A DNA stretch of 64,000 bases from Artemia franciscana (lineage: Eukaryota; Arthropoda; Branchiopoda; Anostraca; Artemiidae), in the NCBI RefSeq assembly GCF_032884065.1, contig NC_088872.1:32460917-32524916 (forward strand), given 5' to 3'. How positions within the stretch are numbered: position 1 is the stretch's first letter; every line of letters begins with the position of its first letter. Below, one piece after another: positions 25,471 to 36,560 of this stretch. Under the pieces are notes generated by a model. The model did no database searches and was not told where the DNA came from. It saw only the letters and a list, made by a program, of their open reading frames with translations. A program made the translations under genes and the position numbers.

Positions 25471-25881
25471 TGTCTTAACAATAAAGTCTTTAAGACTTCT
25501 CGTTTGCCTGTGTTAGAAAGAACAAGCCAAGAAATATATCCTGGTATATTGAGTAAACAAGTAAATTCTTCTCTTCAAAGTCTCTCCTTTGTCTCTTTGA
25601 TTTTAGTTAGCTTAGGCTATTCATTAATCTTTTAAATTTTCAAGGTATCAATGGTGAACATGTTAGTCTGAAGCACAAGTGATAAATTCCAGTTTACTTT
25701 GATTACAAAAATATTGATGAATATGAGCCAAATTATAGATTCAGTGCTTTATCTAGAGGTAGGCCTAGCCTAGTTCTAACTGCTGTTGCAATTAGGCCTA
25801 CAGGTAAAATTTTAAGCAAGGGGCTTTGGTAAAGGTCCAGAGTTAGGGCTATTGAGATGGAATCATATTGAGAAAACAAGG

Positions 25882-26516
25882 TAAAATTCTAGTTAATTGA
25901 CTTCTTGCTATCTCGGAAAGGGTTTAGATTAGGAAAGTGAAACATTCAAGGATGGGTCTACAGGCTAAAGTATGTACTGGGAAGGTATTTTCAAGTACCT
26001 ACCTCCACTCCTTCTCCCTCTAGAGGGCTCTGAAATTTGCCTTCATGACAGGTCTATATCTAGGCCTATTGAAATTTTGACAAAATAACATTTCACCTTG
26101 ATTTTCAGTTACTAGTTGCTTCTGTCTGCCTTTACTTCTGAAATTTGCAATTCCTGTTATTTAAGTAGAATTTTGAGCCATATCAATGTTTTTTTTTCAA
26201 AATTTAAGAAATGTATTTGCATATCTCTAAAACCATATAAAATAGGATTGAGCAAAGTTATAAAGGTGAAAACAATTTTGTTATACTTCAATTAAGCAGA
26301 AGAGATCTATCTTGCAAGGTTTCAGTTTTATAATACACATATATTTAAAGGTCATCAAAGGTCAGGGCCCTCTAGAGGGAGAAGGAGTAGAGGTAGGTAC
26401 TTGAAAATACCTTCCCAGGACATACTGTAGCCTGTAGACCCATCACTGAAAGTTTCATTTTCCTAACCTAAACCCTTTCCAAGATAGCAAGAAGTCAATT
26501 AACTAGAATTTTAAAT
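25882..26516. repeat. Fold-back element with about 150-bp inverted arms
   Basis: Left arm 25882-26030 and right arm 26364-26516 are reverse complements at roughly 90 percent by eye (TTCTAGTTAATTGACTTCTT, GGTATTTTCAAGTACCTACC). The inner edge of each arm is the palindrome CCCTCTAGAGGG. A third, older copy of the arm is at 24681-24830 and a scrap is at about 26800-26830. Confidence 0.75.
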
Positions 26517-26524
26517 ATTTACCA

Positions 26525-27365
26525 CAAATTGAATCAGTTGTGGCAAAACAAGAACCAGAAAAGCAAGAGTGACTCTTGGTAAGAATACATACAAAATATA
26601 TGATTTGGGCTATATATTTGCACATTTTGGGGAGGGTGCTGGTAAAGTTCATTTCTGATGCAAATAAATATTATACTTGGATTAAGGATGAAATTCTGAT
26701 TCTAGTGGTTTGTCTATTTCTTAACTTGTCAACTCTAAGGGGTATAACCTCCTAGGAATTGTTCCATAGCCTAAATGATCCTTTGTGAAGATATTTTGAA
26801 TTTCCTACCTCTGTCTCTTCCCCCTCCAAAGGGCCCTAATTTAAAGCTAAACCATTGCAAATAGAACTGTTGCTGAAATAAGGCAAAAGAAAAGTGTTAT
26901 AAGGGTAAATTTGATATGGTTGACCACAACTAAAGGCAACATGCTAAGATAAATTATGTGCATGCAACTGAACCCCTGTGCAGCTCAACCCTACTTAACT
27001 GAACCCTTGTGCAACTTAACTGCTGTAAACAGCTTTACACTATTCTACAAATATGAGGCAATATCATGGGGCAAAACACAAGCTAGAATCTTTACATGTT
27101 CAATCTCATTTGAATTGTTTGTTTTCTAAAGTTATTACATAAGTGCCTGTCAATATCATTTGTAAAAAAGCTCTGTTTTGTTGTCCTAAAAAAGAAAAGA
27201 AATCAGACATCACTAACCATAAAAGGCAGATTTTTTTCTCCAATGAATCAGACTTTTCCTGAACATTGAATAACAAACTTCTAAGTTAAAAATCTTTGAA
27301 CTTTGTAAATTTAGATAACCAATTTTTGATTAGATGGCTTTGGAGAGATTGTAGCTAAAAATGGC
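26525..27365. other. AT-rich sequence, partly repeat-derived
   Basis: 26525-26635 matches 22255-22345 (TGTGGCAAAACAAGAAC, then TTTGGGCTATATATTTGCA). The rest has no recognised content. Confidence 0.4.
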
Positions 27366-27369
27366 ATGT

Positions 27370-29240
27370 TGCACTCAAAACTTTTTCAACATTCCCCTCA
27401 ACATGCCAGAAAGTTTATTTAATACTTTCAGTTGTTCTTAACATATTGCAGATGTGTCTTCTTGTAAAACTGGATGCACAAAGTGTCTTTTTATTTAGTT
27501 GGAGATGCCTCTAAACATTTCCCACACAGTGTCTCAGCAGAGACCATCAGTCCTCCTGTAGATATTGCTGGTATGTCCATTTCACAACCACTAAAGGAAA
27601 AAACTGTTTTTTGATTGTGGTTGGCATTCTTCTCAATATTTCTTTAAAATTTGACCTTAATACTCCAAGCCTTTTCATATATTCAGGATTAAATACACCC
27701 TCTTCTCTTGATAAAAAGTCTTATGTGTGAACAATAGGTAACTTGCATTTCATATAGCCATTGCACCAAGGGATCGGCTTGTGAACCCTGGGGGCATAGC
27801 TATTTAGCCTTAGGGCTGTTTTAGGTTAACAAGCTACCCCAAAATTTTGATCTAATGCATTTGTGGGAGAAAATGGCAGTTGAAAGAGGAAGTCTGGTTG
27901 CCTTCCAATTACTTTTTATTCTTAAAAAATGAACTAGAACTTTCAATTTCCAATCAAATGAGCTTCCTCCAAAGTTTATACTACTATCCCTTCCATAAAA
28001 ACTTGTATTTTGACAATGGGCAACTTGCATAACTTACAACCCTCTCCCTGGGGGCTGTGGGGGGTCTTGCGAATCATTAAGGCATTGTTTTCAGCCTTTG
28101 GATTATATTGAATAAGATTGCTGTGTCAAAATTTTGATTTGATGCATTTGGGAAAAAAAAGAGCATGGGGAGCATAGTTGCCCTCCAATCACTTTTGACT
28201 CTTACAAAGGTGTTAGAACTTTCCACTTGCAATAAAATGAGCCCCAATCAAAGTTTATGCAACCAACCCTTCCATTTGAAATGCATCTGGAAAAATTGTG
28301 ATAAATCTTTGAAGCCTTATGGATCTTTAGTATAGGCAATGCTATAGCATTGCATCTGAAACAATTCTGTTCCATGTACTTACTGCATTGTTTTCTTCTT
28401 TTTTTTTCAGTGTTTTTTGAGTAGTTAAGACTTGGACAGGGAGCTGGGAATAAGTTTAGTTTTGCAGCATTGGTAAATTCTAATTACCACAACTTGAACT
28501 TATCTTATTTTTCCACCAATGAAGAGTTTTACTGTAGTCATTTAGCTAAATCTAAAACAAAGTGATAAAGTGGGCTACCATTTCTCTGCTATGCCCCTTT
28601 TCACTTCTCTCCCCCCAAAGACATCCAATAAAATTTTAAGATAGCCATTTTGTTCAACATAACTGAAAAGTCCAATAACTATGCCTCTGGGGATGACAAG
28701 ACCCCAGACAATTAGGGCTGTAGTTTGTAAAATTTGTTCACTATTTAAATATGGGATTAGTGATTTGGAAAGAGGGGTGAGTATGTCAAATTCTTTTGTT
28801 TCAAAAAGTGTAGGGGTATTAAGTTGAAGCTCATATTGAACCTTAGGATGGGGGGGGGGTGTCAAGCTAAATCAAATATGTTTTATTCATGTAGTCTGTA
28901 AAAAGGACATACCAGCAATATCCCAGAGGTGGTGTAGGGTGTTAAGTCAAAACTTACAGGATGCAATGAATGGAATGTTCAGCCAACCAAAAGGGAAAAC
29001 GTGTTTGCTACTATTACTACAACTAGTATGGCTGCTACTAAAATTAGGGGTACTAACGTGAAAATATTAGAGGATTTTGATGGAGAAATTGAACTAAATC
29101 AAAACACTATGCACATGCAGTTGCAAAAGGACATACCAGCATTGCCTTATCAACAGCTTTGAGTATTATGTTGGAATTTTCAGATATGTTGATGGGAAGG
29201 GTGAACTAACCAAATTGCACTGTGTACATACTGCTTATAC
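27370..29240. repeat. A-B / inverted B'-A' palindromic array, second example
   Basis: Forward A-type units (27370-27715), forward B units (27720-28310), a spacer with the 18-bp perfect palindrome at 28336-28353, a reverse B unit (28580-28770) and reverse A units (28870-29240, with CTACTATTACTAC). The order mirrors the 9.4-10.8 kb locus. Confidence 0.6.
28336..28353. repeat. 18-bp perfect palindrome at the end of the B units
   Basis: GCAATGCTATAGCATTGC equals its own reverse complement. It aligns position by position with the 6501-6524 hairpin, with the stem preserved by paired changes. Confidence 0.75.
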
Positions 29241-29770
29241 TTCCACAGCTACAAATGCTACTACAACAGTTGGCCAATTTTGGGGGCCCCTTCCTATCTT
29301 TAACAGGGATAAGTCCAAGTTGACTATCCCCTCTCAATTTGTGAGCATACCAGTACAAGATTTTACTATCATTCTGTCTTGCTGTATCTTCAATATCTTT
29401 GGCAATTTCATCCATAGCCTCCACTTTACACTTCCTTAAAATTCAAAGGGTAGCACTTTCTCCACTTTCTTTATGTTCCTCCTATTTTCATGTGATCTAT
29501 AACTCAAATAATTTTTGTATTGGTCCCTCCTCCTCTCTATTAAACATAAAGTATTTTTACTAATATTCCTAGCTAAATTTATAACTTTCTTCCCTAAGAT
29601 ACCATTAGCGACTTCACAAACTATTTTCCTAAAATCAATCCATCCATGTTCTACATTGTAAAATTTTAAACTCTCCAATTTAGTTTTTAACTTTTCTGGA
29701 AAGTTTTTCTATTAAATTCTTATCTGGGAGTCTATCAGCATTGGCAACTAAACAGACCTTTTTTTTATGA
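29206..29770 (-). pseudogene. RTE-like LINE fragment (endonuclease-RT linker)
   Basis: On the minus strand, about 29760-29436 reads as a diverged copy of the 45.85-46.1 kb LINE: ADRLPDKNL, ESLKFYNVEHGWIDFRKIV, GILGKK, LCLIERRRDQYKNYL. It is followed by KDIEDTARQNDSKILYWY at 29424-29206. Frames are broken. It sits next to reverse A-type repeats. Confidence 0.7.
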
Positions 29771-31300
29771 ATGATCTTGACAGGCATTTGTATCATGACT
29801 TTAAAAAACAAACAATTCCAACAAAAAGTAAGTAAGAAATACAGCACTAAACCCTTAAGGTCCAAACCGGCGGTGCTGATCTCTGTTTCATGGTCCTTCA
29901 GCCAGGAAGTGCAATAGGGGGCTGGGGGCCAAGCATTCTGTGCTCTCACACACCCTTCCTCATTACCTTCCCCAGATTTCTCCATCCCAACAAGGTTGAA
30001 CATTTAAAGATTCTTGCTTGTGCCTTACCCTATGATGTTGCCTCATATTTGTATAATACTAAAAAACTTATTATGGGGGTTTAGTTGCACGAGGGGTCAG
30101 TTACACAATTGTACTGGGGTTCAGTTGTACAGGGTTCAGTTACGTTGGGATTTATTAGCTGTGGAACCTTTAGATTCCTTATGTTATGTTCTTTTCAAAT
30201 ATCATGGTTGCTATGTCATTTCCAAAATTGTATTTCTACTCTACACTCCTCCCCATACTCACACACCTATTGTGCTAAAATTTTCTCTTGTGTGATGTTT
30301 GTACATCCGAAATTACTGAGACTTTTAAGAATAAATATCAATATATACTAATCTCCCAATCTATATTCATTAGTACTTTTCAGTAATCCTGGTTAGTTTA
30401 GTGATTTTGTTCTTTTTTTCTTGATGCTGCAATAAAAAAAAAATATGTGGCTTGAAATAAAAAGAGTTTTCAAGAAAGTGAAAATAACATTTTGGTCTTT
30501 AGATGGCATAGGAGGCATTAGGTTTATTCCAGTTTGTGGTGTTTCTGTTTGTTTGAAGTTATGATTATTTCTTGTATTTCCTGTTTGTGGTGGGTTTCAT
30601 TTATTTATTGATGGTGGTTTTTGTTGGTTTTAACCTTGAATTATTGTTTGAGTTTATTTATACTTATCTTTGGTTTAATGTAGCTCTTTACTTTTCTTTG
30701 GAAAAGTTTTTTTTCTGTAGGAAAAGTTTATTTTCAAATTTACAATCGAAGTCTGAATATATCAGCACAATGTCTCGAAGCCTTTATCAATGCAGAAAAA
30801 AAGAAAAAGCAAGACAAAAAAAAAGAAATACTAGCTTAACCATAGGCTATAGAAAAAACACATAAAAGCTGAGAAAAGAACAAAGGTTATACGATTTTTT
30901 TTAAAGAAAAACAGTGTTTGACAGAATATATGCAATAGGCAATGTGCAAACACTTGGCAGGGTGACTGCTATACAATGGCAGATCTAGACAAAAAATCGG
31001 GGGGGAGGGACTGTGACAAGGGTGCCAGTTTTTGACCGGATTGACAACTTTACTTAACAAAGAGTGAAAAACAGAAAAAACGAATAGTGGGCACCAGGAA
31101 AAACCTTGGGGAGGGGTGGAGATTCCCCTCTCCCTGGATCTGCATGTGTTGCTATTTATGCTATTAGCCTATATATGTCCCGAGTTTTGTTTTGGCAGGA
31201 AATTGTAACGAATGATTTTTTTTTGCTTAATTAACCTATTTAAAACCTTGTTGAAATTAATAAAATAAAACACAGATCAAAGATCTTTACTATTCTTTTT
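29770..31300. other. AT-rich sequence with dispersed repeat remains
   Basis: No gene recognised. About 30600-30720 shares a pattern with 6530-6640 and 33050-33480 (GTTTCATTTATT..., TTTGGTTTAATG). Short GTTCAGTTGTACAGGGTTCA-type units near 30090-30140 form a small tandem repeat. Confidence 0.4.
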
Positions 31301-31319
31301 TTTGAAAAATTCATCCGAT

Positions 31320-31655
31320 TTTTTCGAAAAGTGTGGTTCAATCCCGCTTTCTGGGGCTATAATGAAAGAAAGGTTGAGATGGCTAGGCCACGTTCTACGG
31401 ATGAAGGATGACAGATTACCGAAGATTGTCCTTTTTGGCCAACCGTCTGGGGCTACACGGAAAGCAGGTCGTCCTTGTCTGAGTTGGGAGGATGTCATAA
31501 ATAAAGATTTAAAGGAAATGGGAACTTCCTGGGAGGGTGTAAAGAGGGAGGCTTTAAATAGATTAGGTTGGAGGAGGAGCGTGCGTAGCTATGTTGGCCT
31601 CAGGCGGCTTGGTGCTGCAGTGAGTTATTAGTATTAGTAGTAGTAGAATTATTAA
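31320..31655 (+). pseudogene. RTE-like LINE 3' end (ORF C-terminus and tail)
   Basis: Encodes the family C-terminus: ERLRWLGHVLRMKDDRLPKI, then ATRKAGRPCLSWEDVINKDL, then SWEGVKREALNRLGWRRSV. It ends in GAGTTATTAGTATTAGTAG, a TAG-rich 3' tail. It is homologous to 54065-54395 on the other strand. Only the last part of the element is present, as expected of 5' truncation. Confidence 0.85.
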
Positions 31656-32602
31656 AAGACCTTTTTAAACTGCACTTGATTTTTAACTAATTTGACCTAG
31701 GTTAGCCTGTATATAAAACAATAAAAAAAAAGTTTCATTTTATTAGTATTTCATGTTAGAAGAAAACTTGGACCTACATTATAGCAGATACACTTGCCTT
31801 TCCTTGTGTTAGTACTTGAATTATAATACTTGACTTGTTTAAAAACAACAGATATAGTTTACTTGGGATGGGTTTCTTTAGTGTTTCTTTTTTGTATAGC
31901 ATTTTTGTTTTCCTTATTTGCGCATATTTCATTTGTTCAAGCTAGTTTTTTTCTTATTTTTCCTGTTGAGAAAGGCTTCTGAATGTGAAACCAAGATATT
32001 CAAGTATTAGCTACTATTTGTAGAAAAAAAGTCTCTTGTTTTTAATTTTAATGTTTACTGTCTAATTATAAGTTCTACCCTTGTTCAATAATTCTGTTTC
32101 TATTAAATCATAACCCAAATGTCACATTATCATGTTTCAATGGATAAGATGAACCAGCCAGCCCCAGTAACAAGGGGTTTAAATTATGCAAATTGTTCAA
32201 AGTTTGATTGTGCTAGCCTTGCCTTGGGCGTCCAATGCACTCTGGACCTCCAACTGATCTAAATCCTAGCTTTATGATTTTGATGACTTAATACAAGTCA
32301 TTTAAGTTCAGGTTGCAGAAACTGGTTGGTTGGGGATCGGAAAGGTGAACATGTAGCCCTTTGTTTAAGCTGGAATCATGCAAAAAAATTTAATTCACTG
32401 TAGGCCAGCAGCCTATCCGCCATCTCTATCTACCACCAACTTTTTAATGGAAAGATATGGGTGCCAACTTTTGGGGTACCAGTTTAAAGGAAATAGAAAT
32501 TCGCCTCCTTTTAGAGTTTACCACACAGAGGAACCTTTCATAAATTGTTTAACGAACAAAATCAACGGGAAATTATACTTACCCAAAAGTACGTTTGTCT
32601 TG

Positions 32603-33965
32603 AACAGTCTTGGAAAGTACAAATAAAATCAAACTGAATGTTTGATATATAATACTTTTAATTGTTAAAACATCATTGAGTTCAAGATTTTACTTCACTG
32701 TAATTCTAATTTCATTTTCAATGCTGTAATAACTGGGAAAGAAAATTTTTGTAATATAATTGGTTTTCAATGAAGTACCAATGACGCAGTAGGCTTTAGA
32801 CTTTTACAGTTAGGGAAGGGGGCAGTATCCAAATTCTTTTCGGTAGTGAAACTATATTTGGCTGGAACAGTCTTGGAAAGAACTAATAAAATTAAACTTA
32901 ATGTTTTATATATAATGATGTTAGTTGCAGAAAGCTCATTAGTTCAAAATTTTATTTTACTGTAATTTTTATGTTTATTTTCAATGTTTTAATAAATACA
33001 GAAGAAAATATTTGTAATATAAATCGTTTTTAGTAATTTTACAGTGACAGAAAGAGAAAAAACTTGAATTCTTGTTTGTAGTGATTTTTGTTCGTTTCAA
33101 GCTTGATTTGAATTATCAATTTAAGTTTCACCCGTTTTAAAATGTATTTATTCATTTACATTAGTACCTATCGTATGTATGTTTGCTATGATTGTTTGTT
33201 TAATTTCTGTTTGTTTTAAGTTTCATTTATATTTAAGTAGCAAAATATTTTTGTTTGTTTTAAGCTCGATTTGCATATTCAATTTAAGCTTTATTCGTTT
33301 TAATTTTTATTTATTCATTTTGTGTTAGTACCTGTTGTATGTTTTAGCTATGATTTTTTTTTTTTATTTCTGTTCATTTTGGGTTTCATTTATTCTTTAA
33401 TAGTAATTTCTGGTTATTTTGAGTTGAGCTGTTGTAAATTTCTATTTCTTCTGATCTTAGGTTTGATATGGCCTATACTTTTCTTCAAAACACTTTTTTT
33501 CGTCAAGTTCAAAAAAATTAATTTCTTTTTGTTTTTGATTGCCAAAATTTCAAGTTTTTTCAAAATTCCCAATTTCAAAGTAATTGTTTATTTCAAAATA
33601 ACTTAACAGTCTTGGCAAGAACCAATAAAATTAAACGGAATAATTTATATATAATGATACTAATTGCTGACAGCTCACCAGCTCAAGATCTTGTTTCACT
33701 CAGAGATGGATTTAAAGCCTTGACACTTCTAGGCCCAAACGTTTTTGCCACTCAGTTTTTTCAAGATTTTGGGAGAAATCCCCAAAACTTTGGGAATCGT
33801 TAAAGCCGCAGGGCTTAGTGGGCCTATGGTAAATCCTGGCCTAGTTTCAGTGCTATTTTCATTTTACTTTCAATGTTATAATAAGTACAAAAGAAAATAT
33901 TTGTGCTATAATTCGGTTTAGTAAAGCGGCAAATACGCAGTAGGCCTTATGCTTTTACCGTCAGG
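32603..33965 (+). repeat. 263-bp repeat unit, three copies
   Basis: Units start at 32603, 32866 and 33605 with AACAGTCTTGG, then AATAAAAT(C/T)AAAC, TATATAATGAT-like and AAGAAAATATTTGT blocks. The first two are in tandem. The third is separated by a T-rich repeat (33050-33600) and has an insertion of about 145 bp at roughly 33690-33840. GACGCAGTAGGC / TACGCAGTAGGC marks the unit ends. Confidence 0.6.
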
Positions 33966-33969
33966 AAAA

Positions 33970-34375
33970 CGGTCAGTAGCCAAACTTTTGTTTTTAATTA
34001 ATTTAAAAAACTTTTTCGCAAAATAAGTTTTTCAAAGAAAAATAGAGCTCTATTTAGCCAAAAATGAGCAGAAATAAAGTCAAGTAATCTTCCAAGTGTG
34101 TATCTACCACAAACCACTATCAATAAATAAATAAAACTCAAAACGAACAGAAATTACAATAAATAGCCGAGTCAAACTCGAAACGAGCAGAAATTAACAT
34201 GAATAAGGCTGATAACCCCTGTTCCTTCTCATAACCAAAACATAGTTTGCGCTTTTCTGAAAAAAAAAAACAAACAAAAAACAAATAACTGTGGATTGTC
34301 AGTTTAGTTGACATATACTGATATTTCGTCCTTAAAGTTTTGATAATTTTTTAATTACGAAAGTGAAAACATTTA
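33970..34375. other. AT-rich spacer
   Basis: Contains two short AAACTCGAAACGA(G/A)CAGAAATTA-type units (about 34135-34205), related to the inner part of the MITE arms. No gene. Confidence 0.4.
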
Positions 34376-34379
34376 AAAT

Positions 34380-34930
34380 GTGTTTTGTTTTGAGTGTTGT
34401 TGCTGGTATGTCCTTTTGATAACCTGTAGATTCATATGCTTCTTGAAATTTTCAACTCAATGTTCTAAACATTACAAGTAGTTTTAATAGAGGTAGTATT
34501 AGTAGTAGTAAATTTAGCAGTAACATTAGCATTAGCAGTATTATGCATGTATTGCCTTTTGGTGCGACGATCTTCCCCTTCAAGAACTTTCTCTGAAAGT
34601 TCCAACTTAAATGCACAAATCAATTCTTGAGATATGGTATTTTGACAATTTGCATGCACATAGCGTCTTTTGGTTGATACGAATTTCTCCTCAATACTGT
34701 GAATGGAGTAGTCTGGCAATAATAGTGGTGGTAGTTGTAGTAGTATTGGTTGCATGCAAATATTGTCTTTTTGATCCTATCCCTTATCATTTCCTGAATT
34801 TCCCAAATTAATATACTCACTTAGCCTATTCCTGTTTTACACACTTTGACAATCTTTATGCACATAATGTGTTTCGATTTAGTTCAGACATTCTCTGAAA
34901 GGCTCACCTGAATACCCTTCGTCTTCTTGG
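34380..34930 (+). repeat. A-type tandem array
   Basis: About two to three forward A units with TAGTAGTAGTA runs (about 34497-34510 and 34735-34745), GTATTGCCTTTTGG and CATAGCGTCTTTTGG blocks. It precedes a B array, as at 3.9-6.5 kb. Confidence 0.6.
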
Positions 34931-34949
34931 AAAGTAAAGTTCAAACATG

Positions 34950-36560
34950 CATACTTTTCACAATCGCATATACTATGTATAAACTATGAACAAATTACCT
35001 ATCTTACAGCCCTTGTCCTGAGGACTCTGGGGAGGTTGACATCCCCAAAGACATGAATACTGGTCCTTTCAATAAATCTGAACAAAATAGATCTCTTAAA
35101 ATTTCGATCGCATATGTTTTGGGGAATGATAGGCCTAGGGGGCGGGGTTGATTGCCCTACATTCATTTTTTACTCTTAAAAATAGCGCTAAAACTTCCGA
35201 CTTTCAATCAAATGAGCTCCATCTGATCCAAAGCAACTTCCGACTTTCAATCAAATGAGCTCAATCTGATCCAAAGGTTATACAACCAACCATTCCATAA
35301 AATCCTTATATTCCCCTGGGAATAACTTACAACCCTTGACCATGGACTCTGGGGGATTATGTCCAGCCTAAAGAAATTGTTATATGATTTTTGGACTATT
35401 AGTAACAACTATTGGACTGTTGAATGCCTATCTCAACATTGTGGGATATCTCAACAATATGTTAGATTGTGAGAATGCCTTTCTCACAATTTCAATTGAA
35501 TTCATTTGGAAAAAGAGGATGTCAGGGAGGGGGAGGCTAGTTACTCTCCCTCATGTTTGAATCTTAAAAGGAAATGAACGACCAATCAAATGAACGCCTT
35601 CTAAAATTCACAGGATCCCCAGAAACCCTTATATAAGGGTAAAAAACCCTTACCCCCAGACTCTGGAGGATTCTATCAACCCCAAAAGCTTTGTTTTATG
35701 ATCTTTGGACTATTTTTGAACAAATGGCTATCTCAAAATTTCTATCCAATGCATTTGCGGAAAATATGACTTAGGGAGGGGGATGGCTACCCTCCAATCA
35801 CTTTGAATCATAAAAAAGGCACTAGAACATCTGATTTCCAGTCATATGAGCCCTTCTAAGGTTTTTATGACCACCCTACCCATAAAACCTTATTTGCCCT
35901 AGAGGCATAGCTTACAACCCTTGTGCTGAGGACTGTGGGGGGGGGGGCTGTCATCCTCAAAGACATAATTTCCAGACTTTTCAACTACGTTGAACAAAAT
36001 GGCTATCTTAAAATTTTGATTAGATGTTTTTTGGGGCATTGATGGGCAAGGGGGATAGTTGCCCTCCAATCACTTTTCACGAATAAAATGGGCACTAGCC
36101 CTTTCAATTTCCAATGGAATGAGCTCTTTTCGAAGTTTTTACGGCAACAAATGACCATCTCAAAATTTCTTATCAGATGCATTTCGGGTAAATACGAGGT
36201 GTGGGGGGGGGTCATCTACCCTCTGTTCACTTTGAATCTTAAAGGGCACTAGAAGTTCTGATTACCTATCCAATGAGCCCCCCTTCGAATTTATTACGAC
36301 CACCGTTTCTATAAAAACTTAAATGCCCCTAGGACGTAACTTACAACCCTCGCCCTGAAAGCTTTGGGGGACAGTCTATCTCAAAAGACATAATTTCTGG
36401 ATCTTTTAACTTTTTTGGTCTAAAAATTCTTCTCGTAGTCTTTGGTCTATTTTGAACAAAATGGATACATAAAAAATTCAGCATTAAAATTCCAAATTTC
36501 AAATTGAATGAACCCTTTCATGATATGTTATAACCGTTAGCTCAGTACAATCGCCCCTGA
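34950..36560 (+). repeat. B-type tandem array
   Basis: About six diverged forward B units with CCCTTG(T/C)CCTGAGG, CAAAGACAT, AACAAAATGGCTATC, CCCTCCAATCACTTT and GGCACTAGAAC blocks. One unit contains a fresh 43-bp internal tandem duplication (35193-35278). Confidence 0.65.
35193..35278 (+). repeat. Recent 43-bp tandem duplication inside a B unit
   Basis: 35193-35235 and 35236-35278 are nearly identical (ACTTCCGACTTTCAATC... then CTGATCCAAAG) with about two differences, far fewer than between neighbouring B units. Confidence 0.8.

Noticed and set aside
30572-30865. 97-codon frame starting with a hydrophobic stretch
   Set aside because: AT-rich repeat shared with 6.5 and 33 kb; the apparent membrane segment reflects T-rich codons.
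33322-33606. 94-codon Phe/Leu-rich frame resembling a membrane protein
   Set aside because: T-rich dispersed repeat, no upstream or downstream exon signals.
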